Origin: Xanthomonas arboricola
GTDB taxonomy: Bacteria; Pseudomonadota; Gammaproteobacteria; Xanthomonadales; Xanthomonadaceae
Length of the DNA stretch: 64,000 nt
Reading direction: 5' to 3'
NCBI RefSeq assembly: GCF_002940665.1
Contig: NZ_MIGY01000001.1
Coordinates: 434,001-498,000 of the forward strand
Position 1 is the first letter of the stretch. Every line of letters starts with the position of its first letter. A program made the position numbers and the translations under genes. Below are positions 45,557-53,917 of this stretch, in pieces. A model generated the notes under the pieces. That model did not search any database. It saw only the letters and a list, made by a program, of their open reading frames with translations, and was not told where the DNA came from.

Positions 45557-47968
45557 ATGGATTCGACGTCTTCCTCGCGCGTGCGCCGTCCTGCCACGCT
45601 CGTGTTGTTGCTGGTCCCGCTCACTTTGCCCGCTTACGCACGAGACATCCCGGATGGTGCGGCGTCTGGCGCGGCTGCGGCCGAACCGAGTGCCGCTGGC
45701 GAGCAGGTGTCCACGCTGGATCAGGTGCAGGTGGTCGGCCAGGCAATGACGTATTCCAAGACCAATGTCAGCAAGGAAATGCTGGACCGCCAGTTCGTGC
45801 TCGGCAGCGTCAACGATGCGCTCAACGAACTGCCAGGCGTGGTGGTCACCGAGGCCGACGCCTTTGGTTCGTCGGATTGGGGCACCCAGATCAGCATGCG
45901 CGGCTTCGTCAGCAACCGCGATACCCAGCAGATCGGCACCACCATCGATGGTGTGCCCAACGGCGGCTCGGCGTATGGCGGCGGCTCCAAGGCCAACCGT
46001 TTCATCGACATGCCGGACCTGGAAACGGTGGAGGTCAGCCAGGGCACCGCCGACATCGCCTCGCGCTCCAACGAAGCGCTGGGCGGCACCTTGAACTATC
46101 TCACCGGCGACCCGCTGGAAGAGCAGCGCGTGCGCGTGATCGGCGGCATCGGCGACAACCAGGCGCGCAAGTATTACGCGCGCTACGACACCGGCCTGCT
46201 CGGTGGCCACACACGCGCCTGGGTCAGCGGCTCGTCGGCACGCAACGACGACTGGATCGACGGCAGCGGCCATACCAGCCGCGATCACCTGGCCGGCAAG
46301 TTCGTCAGCGTGTTGGACAACTGGACGCTCAGCGGCTATGCGTCCTACGACGATGCCGACGAATCCGAATACACCAGCGTGACGCCCGAACAGTTCGCGC
46401 GCGACCCCGAGCACGATCTGTTGACCGGCACGCTCACCGGCATTCCGTACCTGGACCAGAACTACCGCTCCGGCTCGCGTGCGCTGCGCAAGAACACCTT
46501 TGGCTACCTGCGTGGCGCCTTCGATGGCGGCAATGGTTTCAAGACCACGCTCACCGGCTATGCTCATCGCATGCAGGGCCGCGGCGACTGGATTCCGCCG
46601 TATCTGGTGGATGTCACCAACGATGGCGCCGGCGCGCCGGAATCCGAAGCCCGCGGCGGCAACACCGTGTACGCCGGCAGCGACCTGGGCAAGCTGTATT
46701 ACCTCACGCCCGGCGGCGCGGCCGCGACCCTGCTGGCCGGTTGCGCCGGCAGCGATGCGGTGCCGGCCGAATCCAACCCGGCCTGCTATCCGGCCGGCTC
46801 GGTGCCGGTGCAGTCGTATCGACACAGCCACTACGACAACCACCGCGCCGGCGCGATGGCCGATGTGGAATGGCGCGCCGATCTCGGCGCCATCGACAAC
46901 ACCGTGCGCGCCGGCGCCTGGCTGGAGCGCTACGACCGCAGTGTCACCCGCGACTGGCATCGCCTGCTCAACGTCGGCACCAACATCAGCTTCGATCACC
47001 AGCCGTACTGGGTGCAGTTCAAGGACGACTACCAGACCGACGAGCAGATGTATTACGTCGAGGACGTGATGCGCTACGGCGCCTTCGCCTGGCGCGTGGG
47101 CGTCAAGCAGTTCTTCGTCGACCAGACCCGCGACCGCCGCATCGGCGATGCGCAGCATGTGGAATCGGATGCGCATTCGGACCCGCTGCTGTCGGCCGGC
47201 CTGACCTGGACCACCCCGGTGCAGGGTCTGGAAGCCTTTGCCGGTTACTCGCAGAACTTCGCCGCGATTCCCTCCGGCGTGCTCGGCGAAACCGATCCGG
47301 TCGCACTGAGCCGCGTGCAACCGGAAACCGCCGACAACGTCGAACTCGGCCTGCGCCTCAGCCGCTGGCCGCTGACCGGCAGCGTGACCCTGTACGACAT
47401 CCGCTTCGACAACCGCATCGTCTATGTGCCGGCCAACTTCGTCACCGGCATCGACTACCTGGGCGAAACCGACGGCGTGTACGAGAACTTCGGCGGCGTG
47501 CATGCGCGCGGCGTGGAAGCGGCACTGTGCTATGGCTGGGACAACGGCTGGCGCATCAACGGCGCCTATACCTACAACAAGGCCGATTACCTGGGCAGCG
47601 GCGATGCCGCACGCGACACCGCGCTGGAGATCACCCCCGGCGCGCAGGTGATCGGCCAACCGCGCAACACCCTGGTGATGTCTGCGGACTGGCGCGGCCA
47701 GGCGTGGCGCTTCGGTGTGTCCGGGCGCTATCTGGGCAAGCGCTACCTGGATGCCTCCAACCGCGCCGCACTCGATGGCGTGACCACCTTCGATGCAAAC
47801 CTGGGGGTGGAGCTGTCGCAGCTGTCGTCGCAGCTCAAGGGACTGCAGCTGGCGCTCAACGTCAGCAACCTCACCGACAAACGCTATCTGGAAGGCGTGG
47901 ACGGCAGCGACAGCGCCTTTATCGCCGCGCCGCGCACGGTCGGGCTGACGTTGACGCTGGATCTCTAG
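45557..47968 (+). CDS. TonB-dependent receptor
   Basis: An 803-residue outer-membrane receptor. Signal peptide SRVRRPATLVLLLVPLTLPAYA, then a TonB-box-like STLDQVQVVG and the plug (SVNDALNELPGVVVTEADAF, ISMRGFVSNRDTQQIGTTID, DMPDLETVEVSQGTADIASR, EALGGTLNYLTGDP). The barrel ends FIAAPRTVGLTLTLDL. It differs from the four other receptors of the window in plug wording and resembles siderophore/metal-type receptors with a GTIDGVPNGGSAYGG insert. The ATG at 45557 fits the signal peptide; an earlier in-frame ATG at 45509 adds 16 residues without purpose. The ligand is unknown. Confidence 0.9.
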   Translation: MDSTSSSRVRRPATLVLLLVPLTLPAYARDIPDGAASGAAAAEPSAAGEQVSTLDQVQVVGQAMTYSKTNVSKEMLDRQFVLGSVNDALNELPGVVVTEADAFGSSDWGTQISMRGFVSNRDTQQIGTTIDGVPNGGSAYGGGSKANRFIDMPDLETVEVSQGTADIASRSNEALGGTLNYLTGDPLEEQRVRVIGGIGDNQARKYYARYDTGLLGGHTRAWVSGSSARNDDWIDGSGHTSRDHLAGKFVSVLDNWTLSGYASYDDADESEYTSVTPEQFARDPEHDLLTGTLTGIPYLDQNYRSGSRALRKNTFGYLRGAFDGGNGFKTTLTGYAHRMQGRGDWIPPYLVDVTNDGAGAPESEARGGNTVYAGSDLGKLYYLTPGGAAATLLAGCAGSDAVPAESNPACYPAGSVPVQSYRHSHYDNHRAGAMADVEWRADLGAIDNTVRAGAWLERYDRSVTRDWHRLLNVGTNISFDHQPYWVQFKDDYQTDEQMYYVEDVMRYGAFAWRVGVKQFFVDQTRDRRIGDAQHVESDAHSDPLLSAGLTWTTPVQGLEAFAGYSQNFAAIPSGVLGETDPVALSRVQPETADNVELGLRLSRWPLTGSVTLYDIRFDNRIVYVPANFVTGIDYLGETDGVYENFGGVHARGVEAALCYGWDNGWRINGAYTYNKADYLGSGDAARDTALEITPGAQVIGQPRNTLVMSADWRGQAWRFGVSGRYLGKRYLDASNRAALDGVTTFDANLGVELSQLSSQLKGLQLALNVSNLTDKRYLEGVDGSDSAFIAAPRTVGLTLTLDL

Positions 47969-48018
47969 CGTCGGCGGCGCGTTGCCGAGCTGCATTAGAT
48001 GGCCATTGCGACGTGCGC

Positions 48019-48056
48019 GAGCGGATCGGGCGGAAGACACGCCACCCGATCCGCTC
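48019..48056 (+). terminator. Hairpin after the TonB-dependent receptor gene
   Basis: Perfect 12-base stem GAGCGGATCGGG/CCCGATCCGCTC (48019-48030, 48045-48056) with a 14-base loop, 51 bases past the stop. There is no T-tract. Confidence 0.55.
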
Positions 48057-48195
48057 CCTGCATCGGCTGCCCGCAGGTGCAAACGGAAAGGGTCGGCGGT
48101 GTTGCAAGCACGCAAGAGAACACACGCGCTGACGCGTCGGGTACGCTCGACCCGCTCCAGCGCAGACAGGATGGGAGCGCCAACCAGGTGACACG

Positions 48196-50346
48196 ATGAT
48201 CGACCTTCCCCGCCGCCGCGTCCTGCAGACCGGGCTTGCCGGTGCCGCCGCCGCGCTGCTGCCCCCCAGCATCGCGCGGGCCGCCGCCATCGCGCCCGAC
48301 CGCCGTACTGGCACGCTGGAGGATCTGCAGCATGTGGTGATCCTGATGCAGGAAAACCGCGCCTTCGATCATTACTTCGGCAGCCTGCCCGGCGTGCGCG
48401 GGTTCGGCGATCGCTTCCCGATTCCCGCACCGCCGCTACCGGGCGCGCCCGCGCGCACGGTGTGGCTGCAGCCCAGCGAAGACGGCCGCCAATGGCTGAC
48501 GCCGTTTGCGCTGGATACGGCAGCGCAATTCGGCTTCATGCGCGTGCAAGGCACGCCGCATAGCTGGGTGGATGCGCAACGCGCCTGGGATCACGGCCGG
48601 CTCGGGCATTGGGCCGCCGCCAAGCACAACCACGCGCTGGGCTACTACCGGCGCGCGGATATTCCGTTCCAGTACGCGCTCGCCGACGCCTTCACCATCT
48701 GCGATGCGTACCACGCCTCGATCCAGACCGGCACCAATTCCAATCGCGTGTTCCTGTGGAGCGGCGGCAACGACCCGCAGGCGCGTGCCGGTGGCCCGGT
48801 GATCGGCAACTCGCACGACAACTTTGCGGAGCTGGGCGGTTTTGCCGAACCCTACCGCTGGGCGACCTACGTCGAGCAGCTACAGAACGCCGGCGTGTCC
48901 TGGCAGATCTATCAGGACATGGCCGACAACTTCACCGACAACCCGCTGGCAGGATTTGCGCCGTTCCGGCAGGCCTTCACTGCTGCGCCCGGACACGATG
49001 CGCAACTGCGCGCGCGTGGTGTCAGCACGCGCGGTGTCGAGCAGCTGCGCGCCGATGTGTTGGGCGGACGCCTGCCATCGGTGAGTTTCATCATCGCCGA
49101 TGCGGCCGGCAGCGAACATCCTGACCCCTCCAGTCCTGCGCAAGGCGCGGCCTACACCGCAGGCGTGCTGGATGCGCTGACCGCCGATCCGCAGGTGTGG
49201 AGCCGCACCGCACTGCTGTTGATGTTCGACGAGAACGACGGCTTTTTCGATCACATGCCGCCACCGGCGCCGCCGTCGCCGGACCCACGCGTGGCCGGCG
49301 GCTTTGCGGGCGCATCCAGCATCGCCACCGACGACGACTACCATCGCCACCCGGCACCGGGCGAACAGAAGGTGGATCTGCCCGAGCTGCGTGGCCGCCC
49401 CTACGGCCTGGGTCCGCGCGTGCCGCTGTACGTGATCTCGCCGTGGAGCCGCGGCGGCTGGGTGGATTCGCAGGTGTACGACCACACATCGGTATTGCGG
49501 CTGCTGGAACGCCGCTTCGGCGTGCCCGCACCGGAAATCACGTCGTGGCGGCGTGCGGTCTGTGGCGACCTCACCAGCGCATTCGACTTCCTTCATGCCG
49601 ATGCGCGCCCGTTCGTCGCGGCGCTGCCCGATGTCAGCGCAACCGCAGCGCGCGCGGCAGCCCTGCGCGAACACGCACTGCCGCCGTTGCCTGCCGCTTT
49701 GCAGCCGCCGCAGCAGCCGTTCGGTGCACGCCGTTCGCGGGCGCTGCCGTATCGCCCAATGGTGGAGCTGGCCCATCTGCCAGAGTGTGGCGAGGTGAAG
49801 CTGCGCATGTCCAACGCGGGCGCTGCGGTGGTGCTGCATGTCTACGACCGCTTCGATCTTGCGGCGGTTCCGCGCCGTTACACCGTAGGGAACGGCGCAG
49901 CAGTGGACGCCACATGGACCACCGACGATGGCCGTTACGATCTGTGGTTGCTCGGCCCCAATGGATTCCATCGCCACTACCGTGGCGACCTGAGCGCACC
50001 GGTGCTGGTGACCGAGATCACCCAGGATGCAAACGATCCTGCGGCCGTGTCGTTATCGCTGCGCAATGCCGGCAGCACTGCCGTGCAGGTGGAGCTGCAA
50101 CCGGCCGCATATTCAGCCGCGCAGCCGCACGAACGCCTGCGCGTTGCACCCGGCACCACCGAACGGCGTGGCTGGAAAGCGGCGGCAACTGGCGGCTGGT
50201 ACGACCTGTGGGTGCACCACGACGGCGCAGCCCAGCGCCTGGCCGGACGCATCGAAACCGGCACAGACAGCGTCAGCGATCCGGCTATGGGTGGGCCGGC
50301 GCGGCTGCAGCAAGACCTGCCTTTGCCGATCGGCGCACCCGGCTGA
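48196..50346 (+). CDS. Tat-exported non-haemolytic-type phospholipase C
   Basis: A 716-residue phosphocholine-preferring phospholipase C of the PlcN/acid-phosphatase superfamily. A twin-arginine signal (LPRRRVLQTG followed by a short hydrophobic helix and AxA) indicates export in folded form. The phosphoesterase core (residues ~40-470) carries HVVILMQENRAFDHYFGSLP, DAYHASIQTGTNSNR, MFDENDGFFDHMPPP and the YVISPWSRGGWVDSQVYDHT metal-site segment. Two C-terminal immunoglobulin-like DUF756 domains follow. Such enzymes are secreted by the type II pathway in related bacteria. The convergent esterase gene follows 69 bases on. Confidence 0.93.
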   Translation: MIDLPRRRVLQTGLAGAAAALLPPSIARAAAIAPDRRTGTLEDLQHVVILMQENRAFDHYFGSLPGVRGFGDRFPIPAPPLPGAPARTVWLQPSEDGRQWLTPFALDTAAQFGFMRVQGTPHSWVDAQRAWDHGRLGHWAAAKHNHALGYYRRADIPFQYALADAFTICDAYHASIQTGTNSNRVFLWSGGNDPQARAGGPVIGNSHDNFAELGGFAEPYRWATYVEQLQNAGVSWQIYQDMADNFTDNPLAGFAPFRQAFTAAPGHDAQLRARGVSTRGVEQLRADVLGGRLPSVSFIIADAAGSEHPDPSSPAQGAAYTAGVLDALTADPQVWSRTALLLMFDENDGFFDHMPPPAPPSPDPRVAGGFAGASSIATDDDYHRHPAPGEQKVDLPELRGRPYGLGPRVPLYVISPWSRGGWVDSQVYDHTSVLRLLERRFGVPAPEITSWRRAVCGDLTSAFDFLHADARPFVAALPDVSATAARAAALREHALPPLPAALQPPQQPFGARRSRALPYRPMVELAHLPECGEVKLRMSNAGAAVVLHVYDRFDLAAVPRRYTVGNGAAVDATWTTDDGRYDLWLLGPNGFHRHYRGDLSAPVLVTEITQDANDPAAVSLSLRNAGSTAVQVELQPAAYSAAQPHERLRVAPGTTERRGWKAAATGGWYDLWVHHDGAAQRLAGRIETGTDSVSDPAMGGPARLQQDLPLPIGAPG

Positions 50347-50415
50347 ACCTTGCAGCCAGGCATGCGGTGAAAACGCAGGCGGCTGCGGGATCAGCATGCT
50401 TGCGCACGGTCGCGC

Positions 50416-51390
50416 TCAGTGCGCGTCTGCCGCATCCAGCATGCCGATGGTCCCCAACCAGGTTTCCACCAGATGCGGCCATTGCGCAATCGGCAATGCG
50501 TCCGCGCGCAGACCGAACGCATGCCCGCCTTCGGCATAGAGATGCATTTCCACGGGTACGCCGGCTTGCTTGAGCGCCACGTAGTAGGCCAGCGACTGAC
50601 TCACGCCATCCACCGCATCGTCTTCGGCCTGCAGCAAAAAGGTCGGCGGCGTCCGTGCAGTGACGGCGATGTCCGGCCGCAGCGACAGATGGGCAGGATC
50701 GCGTGTGGCGCTGTCTTCGTCCTCGTGCGCCCACAGATGGCCCGGATAGACCGCAATGGCGAAGTCCGGCCGGCAACTCTGCGCATCGGACGCGTCCACC
50801 GACGGATACGTGCGCGTTGCAAAATGCGTACTGACCGCCGCCACTAGATGACCGCCAGCAGAAAAACCGAGCACACCGATCTTGTGCGGATCAACGCCCC
50901 ACTGGCCTGCCTGCGCGCGCACCAACCCTAGCGCGCGCTGCGCGTCCTGCAGGCCCGTTTGCACTCTTGGGTAATAGCGGCGGCCGTTGGTCCAGGTCGG
51001 CCCCGAATTCGGTACGCGGTATTTCAACAGCACGCAGGTGATACCGTGCGCGGTCAGCCAGTCGCAGATTTCCGTGCCTTCCAGATCCATGGCCAGCACT
51101 TGATAGCCCCCGCCGGGGAACACCAGCACCGCCGCACCGGTGGTGTGCTGTCTGGGCGTGTAAACCGTCATCGTCGGGCGGCTGACATCGCTGACCTTGG
51201 TCCATGGGAAGCGCCCCTCGCCGCTGCCCACCGATTCGGGCTTCGGGTGGCGCACCGCATCCGGCACCGCGCGCGGCCAGAGCGGTATCTCTACCTGGCC
51301 AGGCGCTGGTTGCCAGGCAGCAGCCGTTGCGAGCCCATGAACCAGCAGCAGCGCAACGGCCACAGACCAATGACCTATCCTGATTCGCAC
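50416..51390 (-). CDS. Secreted alpha/beta hydrolase, acetyl-esterase-like
   Basis: A 324-residue exported esterase. The signal peptide is VRIRIGHWSVAVALLLVHGL, and the mature part has the oxyanion motif VFPGGGYQVLAMDLEG and nucleophile LGFSAGGHLVAAVS. The catalytic Asp/His region is LQAEDDAVDGVSQS and AEGGHAFGLR. This is the pattern of carbohydrate acetyl-esterases (BD-FAE/xylanase-associated). I start at the GTG 51390 because GAGG lies eight bases ahead; longer frames have no ribosome site. bla ends 87 bases upstream on the same strand, so the two may be co-transcribed. Confidence 0.85.
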   Translation of the reverse strand: MRIRIGHWSVAVALLLVHGLATAAAWQPAPGQVEIPLWPRAVPDAVRHPKPESVGSGEGRFPWTKVSDVSRPTMTVYTPRQHTTGAAVLVFPGGGYQVLAMDLEGTEICDWLTAHGITCVLLKYRVPNSGPTWTNGRRYYPRVQTGLQDAQRALGLVRAQAGQWGVDPHKIGVLGFSAGGHLVAAVSTHFATRTYPSVDASDAQSCRPDFAIAVYPGHLWAHEDEDSATRDPAHLSLRPDIAVTARTPPTFLLQAEDDAVDGVSQSLAYYVALKQAGVPVEMHLYAEGGHAFGLRADALPIAQWPHLVETWLGTIGMLDAADAH

Positions 51391-51477
51391 TGTCGGACCT
51401 CGAAAAGCTGAAGGGAAACAGCAAGCACCTTGTGGACTCGCACGCGACATAACGCGGGAAACAGCAGGCCGTTGCAC

Positions 51478-52371
51478 TCAACCCACGAAGCTGTCGCGCA
51501 CCGCGGCCGCCACTGCCTTCAACGTCGCATCGCGCGCATCGCTGTCGACGCTGGCGCCATTCAAGTACGCGGTGAGCAGCAACGGCGCCTTGCCTGCCGG
51601 CGGCCAGATGATGGCGATGTCGTTGCGGGTGTCGGTGCCGTTGTTGCCGGTCTTGTCGCCGATCTTCCAGCCGCGCGGCAGGCCGGCGCGCAGGCAGGCA
51701 TCGCCGGTGCGGTTGTCGATCATCCAGTCGGTCAACTGCTTGCGCGAAGCCGGCTGCAAGGCGTTGCCGAGCAGCAAGGTGCGCAGTGTGGCGGCCATTG
51801 CCGCCGGCGTGGTGGTGTCGCGCGGGTCGCCTTCGACATAGCGGTTCATCTCCGGCTCGTGACGGTCGCTGCGGGTGTGCGCATCGCCGATGCCGCGCAG
51901 GAACGCGGTCAGGCCGGCCGGCTCGCCGACCAGCGGAAACAGCAGGTTGGCGGCCGGATTGTCGCTGTAGATCATCGTGGCCCGGCAGAGCTCGGCCACG
52001 CTCAGCGACCCGCCGACATGGCGCTCGGTGACCGGCGCGTGGGACACCATGTCCGCAGCACGGATCTTCACCTGTTGCGCCAGCGTCAGCCTGCCCTGGT
52101 CTACCCGCTGGAATACTGCCGCAGCCAATACAAATTTGAAGGTGCTGCACATCGGAAAGCGCTCGTCCTCGCGCTGGCCGATGCGCTTGCCGGTGGCGCT
52201 GTCGAGCAGGCTGATGCCCAGACGGCCGCCGCTGCCGCGTTCGATCTGGGCCCATTGCGCTCGCAACACATCGCCCGGGCGCATTGCGGGAGTCAGCGCC
52301 CATGCGGATCTGGACGCTGCAAGCAGCGCACTTGCGCCGCCTGCGTACGAGAACTGTCGACGGTTCAACAA
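51478..52371 (-). CDS. bla: Class A beta-lactamase
   Basis: A 297-residue serine beta-lactamase that hydrolyses beta-lactams in the periplasm. A Tat-like signal (NRRQFSYAGGASALLAAS) precedes the enzyme. All class A motifs are present: Ser76-x-x-Lys79 (STFK), Ser136-Asp137-Asn138, the Glu172...Asn176 omega loop (EPEMN) and Lys240-Thr241-Gly242. This fits the chromosomal inducible enzyme of Xanthomonas. It is divergent from an ampR-like gene with a 101-base intergenic region, the usual arrangement for AmpR control by muropeptide signals. Confidence 0.96.
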   Translation of the reverse strand: MLNRRQFSYAGGASALLAASRSAWALTPAMRPGDVLRAQWAQIERGSGGRLGISLLDSATGKRIGQREDERFPMCSTFKFVLAAAVFQRVDQGRLTLAQQVKIRAADMVSHAPVTERHVGGSLSVAELCRATMIYSDNPAANLLFPLVGEPAGLTAFLRGIGDAHTRSDRHEPEMNRYVEGDPRDTTTPAAMAATLRTLLLGNALQPASRKQLTDWMIDNRTGDACLRAGLPRGWKIGDKTGNNGTDTRNDIAIIWPPAGKAPLLLTAYLNGASVDSDARDATLKAVAAAVRDSFVG

Positions 52372-52472
52372 TGGAGCAGCCTCCCGGGGAGAGCCCGCAG
52401 TATCGGCGCCTGCTGGCCACCGGACTATTGCGATGTTTCGATCCCTGGCATGAATTGAACTAATCTCTGCGC

Positions 52473-53348
52473 ATGCCCCGCCCCCGCCTCCCGCTCAACG
52501 CCTTGCGCGCCTTCGAGGCCGCCGCGCGCCACCAGAACCTGACCCGCGCGGCCAGCGAGCTGTGCGTCAGCCAGGCCGCGCTCAGTCACCAGATCAAGGC
52601 GCTGGAACAGCAACTGGGAACCAGCTTGTTCCACCGCCTGCCGCGCGGCGTGGCGCTCACCGACGAGGGCGCGGCGCTGGCGCCGGTGCTGGGCGAGGCC
52701 TTCGACCGCATCGCTGCCACCCTGGAGCGCTTTGCCGAGGGACGCTATCGCGAGGTGCTCAGCGTTGGCGTGGTCGGCACCTTCGCCACCGGCTGGCTGC
52801 TGCCGCGACTGCCGGCGTTTCATGCCGCGCATCCGGATATCGAATTGCGCCTGTCGACCCACAACAACCGCGTCGATCTGGCCGGCGAAGGCCTGGATCT
52901 GGCGATCCGTTTCGGCGACGGCGACTGGCAGGGCCAGATCGCGCATGCGCTGATGGAGGCGCCGTTTGCGCCGGTGTGCGCGCCCAGCATGGCGCGGGGC
53001 CTGCGCACACCGGCCGATCTGGCCCAGCTGCCGTTATTGCGCTCGTACCGTCTGGACGAATGGCCGCAGTGGTTTCGCGCGGCGGGCGTGGCCGAAGTCG
53101 CCGCACGCGGGGCGATGTTCGATTCGTCGTTGACGCTGGCCAGCGCGGCGGCCGCCGGTGCCGGCGTGGCGTTGTTGCCGTTGCCGATGTTTCGCCAGGA
53201 TCTGGATGCCGGGCGCCTGGTCTGCCCGTTCCCGATCCAGATCGACGCCGGACGCTATTGGCTCACCCGGCTGCGCTCGCGCCCGGAAGGCGATGCCGAT
53301 GCGCGATTGCGCGACTGGCTGACAACGGAGCAACAGCGCTCCGGTTGA
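52473..53348 (+). CDS. ampR: AmpR-type LysR regulator of beta-lactamase
   Basis: A 291-residue LysR-family transcription regulator. The winged helix-turn-helix lies at residues ~6-66 (LNALRAFEAAARHQNLTRAA, ELCVSQAALSHQIKALEQQL). The effector domain follows, with VGVVGTFATGWLLPRLPAF and DLAIRFGDGDWQGQ, the AmpR-like wording. The divergent bla gene is the expected target: without inducer AmpR represses, and with cell-wall fragments it activates. The 101-base shared region has T-N11-A-like candidates, but no single site stands out. Confidence 0.93.
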   Translation: MPRPRLPLNALRAFEAAARHQNLTRAASELCVSQAALSHQIKALEQQLGTSLFHRLPRGVALTDEGAALAPVLGEAFDRIAATLERFAEGRYREVLSVGVVGTFATGWLLPRLPAFHAAHPDIELRLSTHNNRVDLAGEGLDLAIRFGDGDWQGQIAHALMEAPFAPVCAPSMARGLRTPADLAQLPLLRSYRLDEWPQWFRAAGVAEVAARGAMFDSSLTLASAAAAGAGVALLPLPMFRQDLDAGRLVCPFPIQIDAGRYWLTRLRSRPEGDADARLRDWLTTEQQRSG

Positions 53349-53366
53349 GCGAGCCCGACGCTGCGC

Positions 53367-53867
53367 TCAGCGGCGCGCGGATGCCGCGATCGCCTGCACC
53401 GCCACGCGGCGAAACGCCTCGTAGTGCGCCCTGTCGGCGAACCAGTGCGGGGCGAACAGCTCGAACAAGCGGTCGTTGTGATACAGCAGCAGCACCCGCT
53501 CGTTCTCGCGGTAGCGGATGTAATCGGACCAGGGCCGGCGCAGTCGCCCGTCTGCCCAGGTGATCTCCAGCCCGGTCTCGTCCCACGCAAAGGTGTAGGT
53601 ATGCCGCAGCGCGGCCTGCTGCGCGTGCAGGCGTTTGATCTTCCGCGGCAAGCCCCAGACGTGCAACACCACCAGGCCGATCAAGCCGCCGCCTCCGGCA
53701 CCGATCAGCATCGGGCCGATGATTTCGCCGGCCCCGATCAGTTGCAGCAACCCCGCCCCGATCAACAACAGGACCACCAGGATCACGATCAACAGCTTGG
53801 CCGTCTGTCTGGCATGCAGGCGCTGCGCAGCCAGATGATCTTCCAGACTGATGGTGGCGCTGATCAT
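53367..53867 (-). CDS. YcxB-like membrane protein
   Basis: A 166-residue protein with two adjacent transmembrane helices (LIVILVVLLLIGAGLLQLIG and GPMLIGAGGGGLIGLVVLHV). A cytosolic YcxB-type C-terminal domain (HTYTFAWDETGLEITWADGR, WSDYIRYRENERVLLLYHN, FELFAPHWFAD) follows. The family has no known activity. A very strong ribosome site (GGAGGTAGGC) precedes the ATG at 53867. It is convergent with ampR, with 18 bases between stops. Confidence 0.85.
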   Translation of the reverse strand: MISATISLEDHLAAQRLHARQTAKLLIVILVVLLLIGAGLLQLIGAGEIIGPMLIGAGGGGLIGLVVLHVWGLPRKIKRLHAQQAALRHTYTFAWDETGLEITWADGRLRRPWSDYIRYRENERVLLLYHNDRLFELFAPHWFADRAHYEAFRRVAVQAIAASARR

Positions 53868-53917
53868 GTTGCCTACCTCCCTGTGCCCGGCCCCACGCGC
53901 ATCTTAACGCCTGCGCG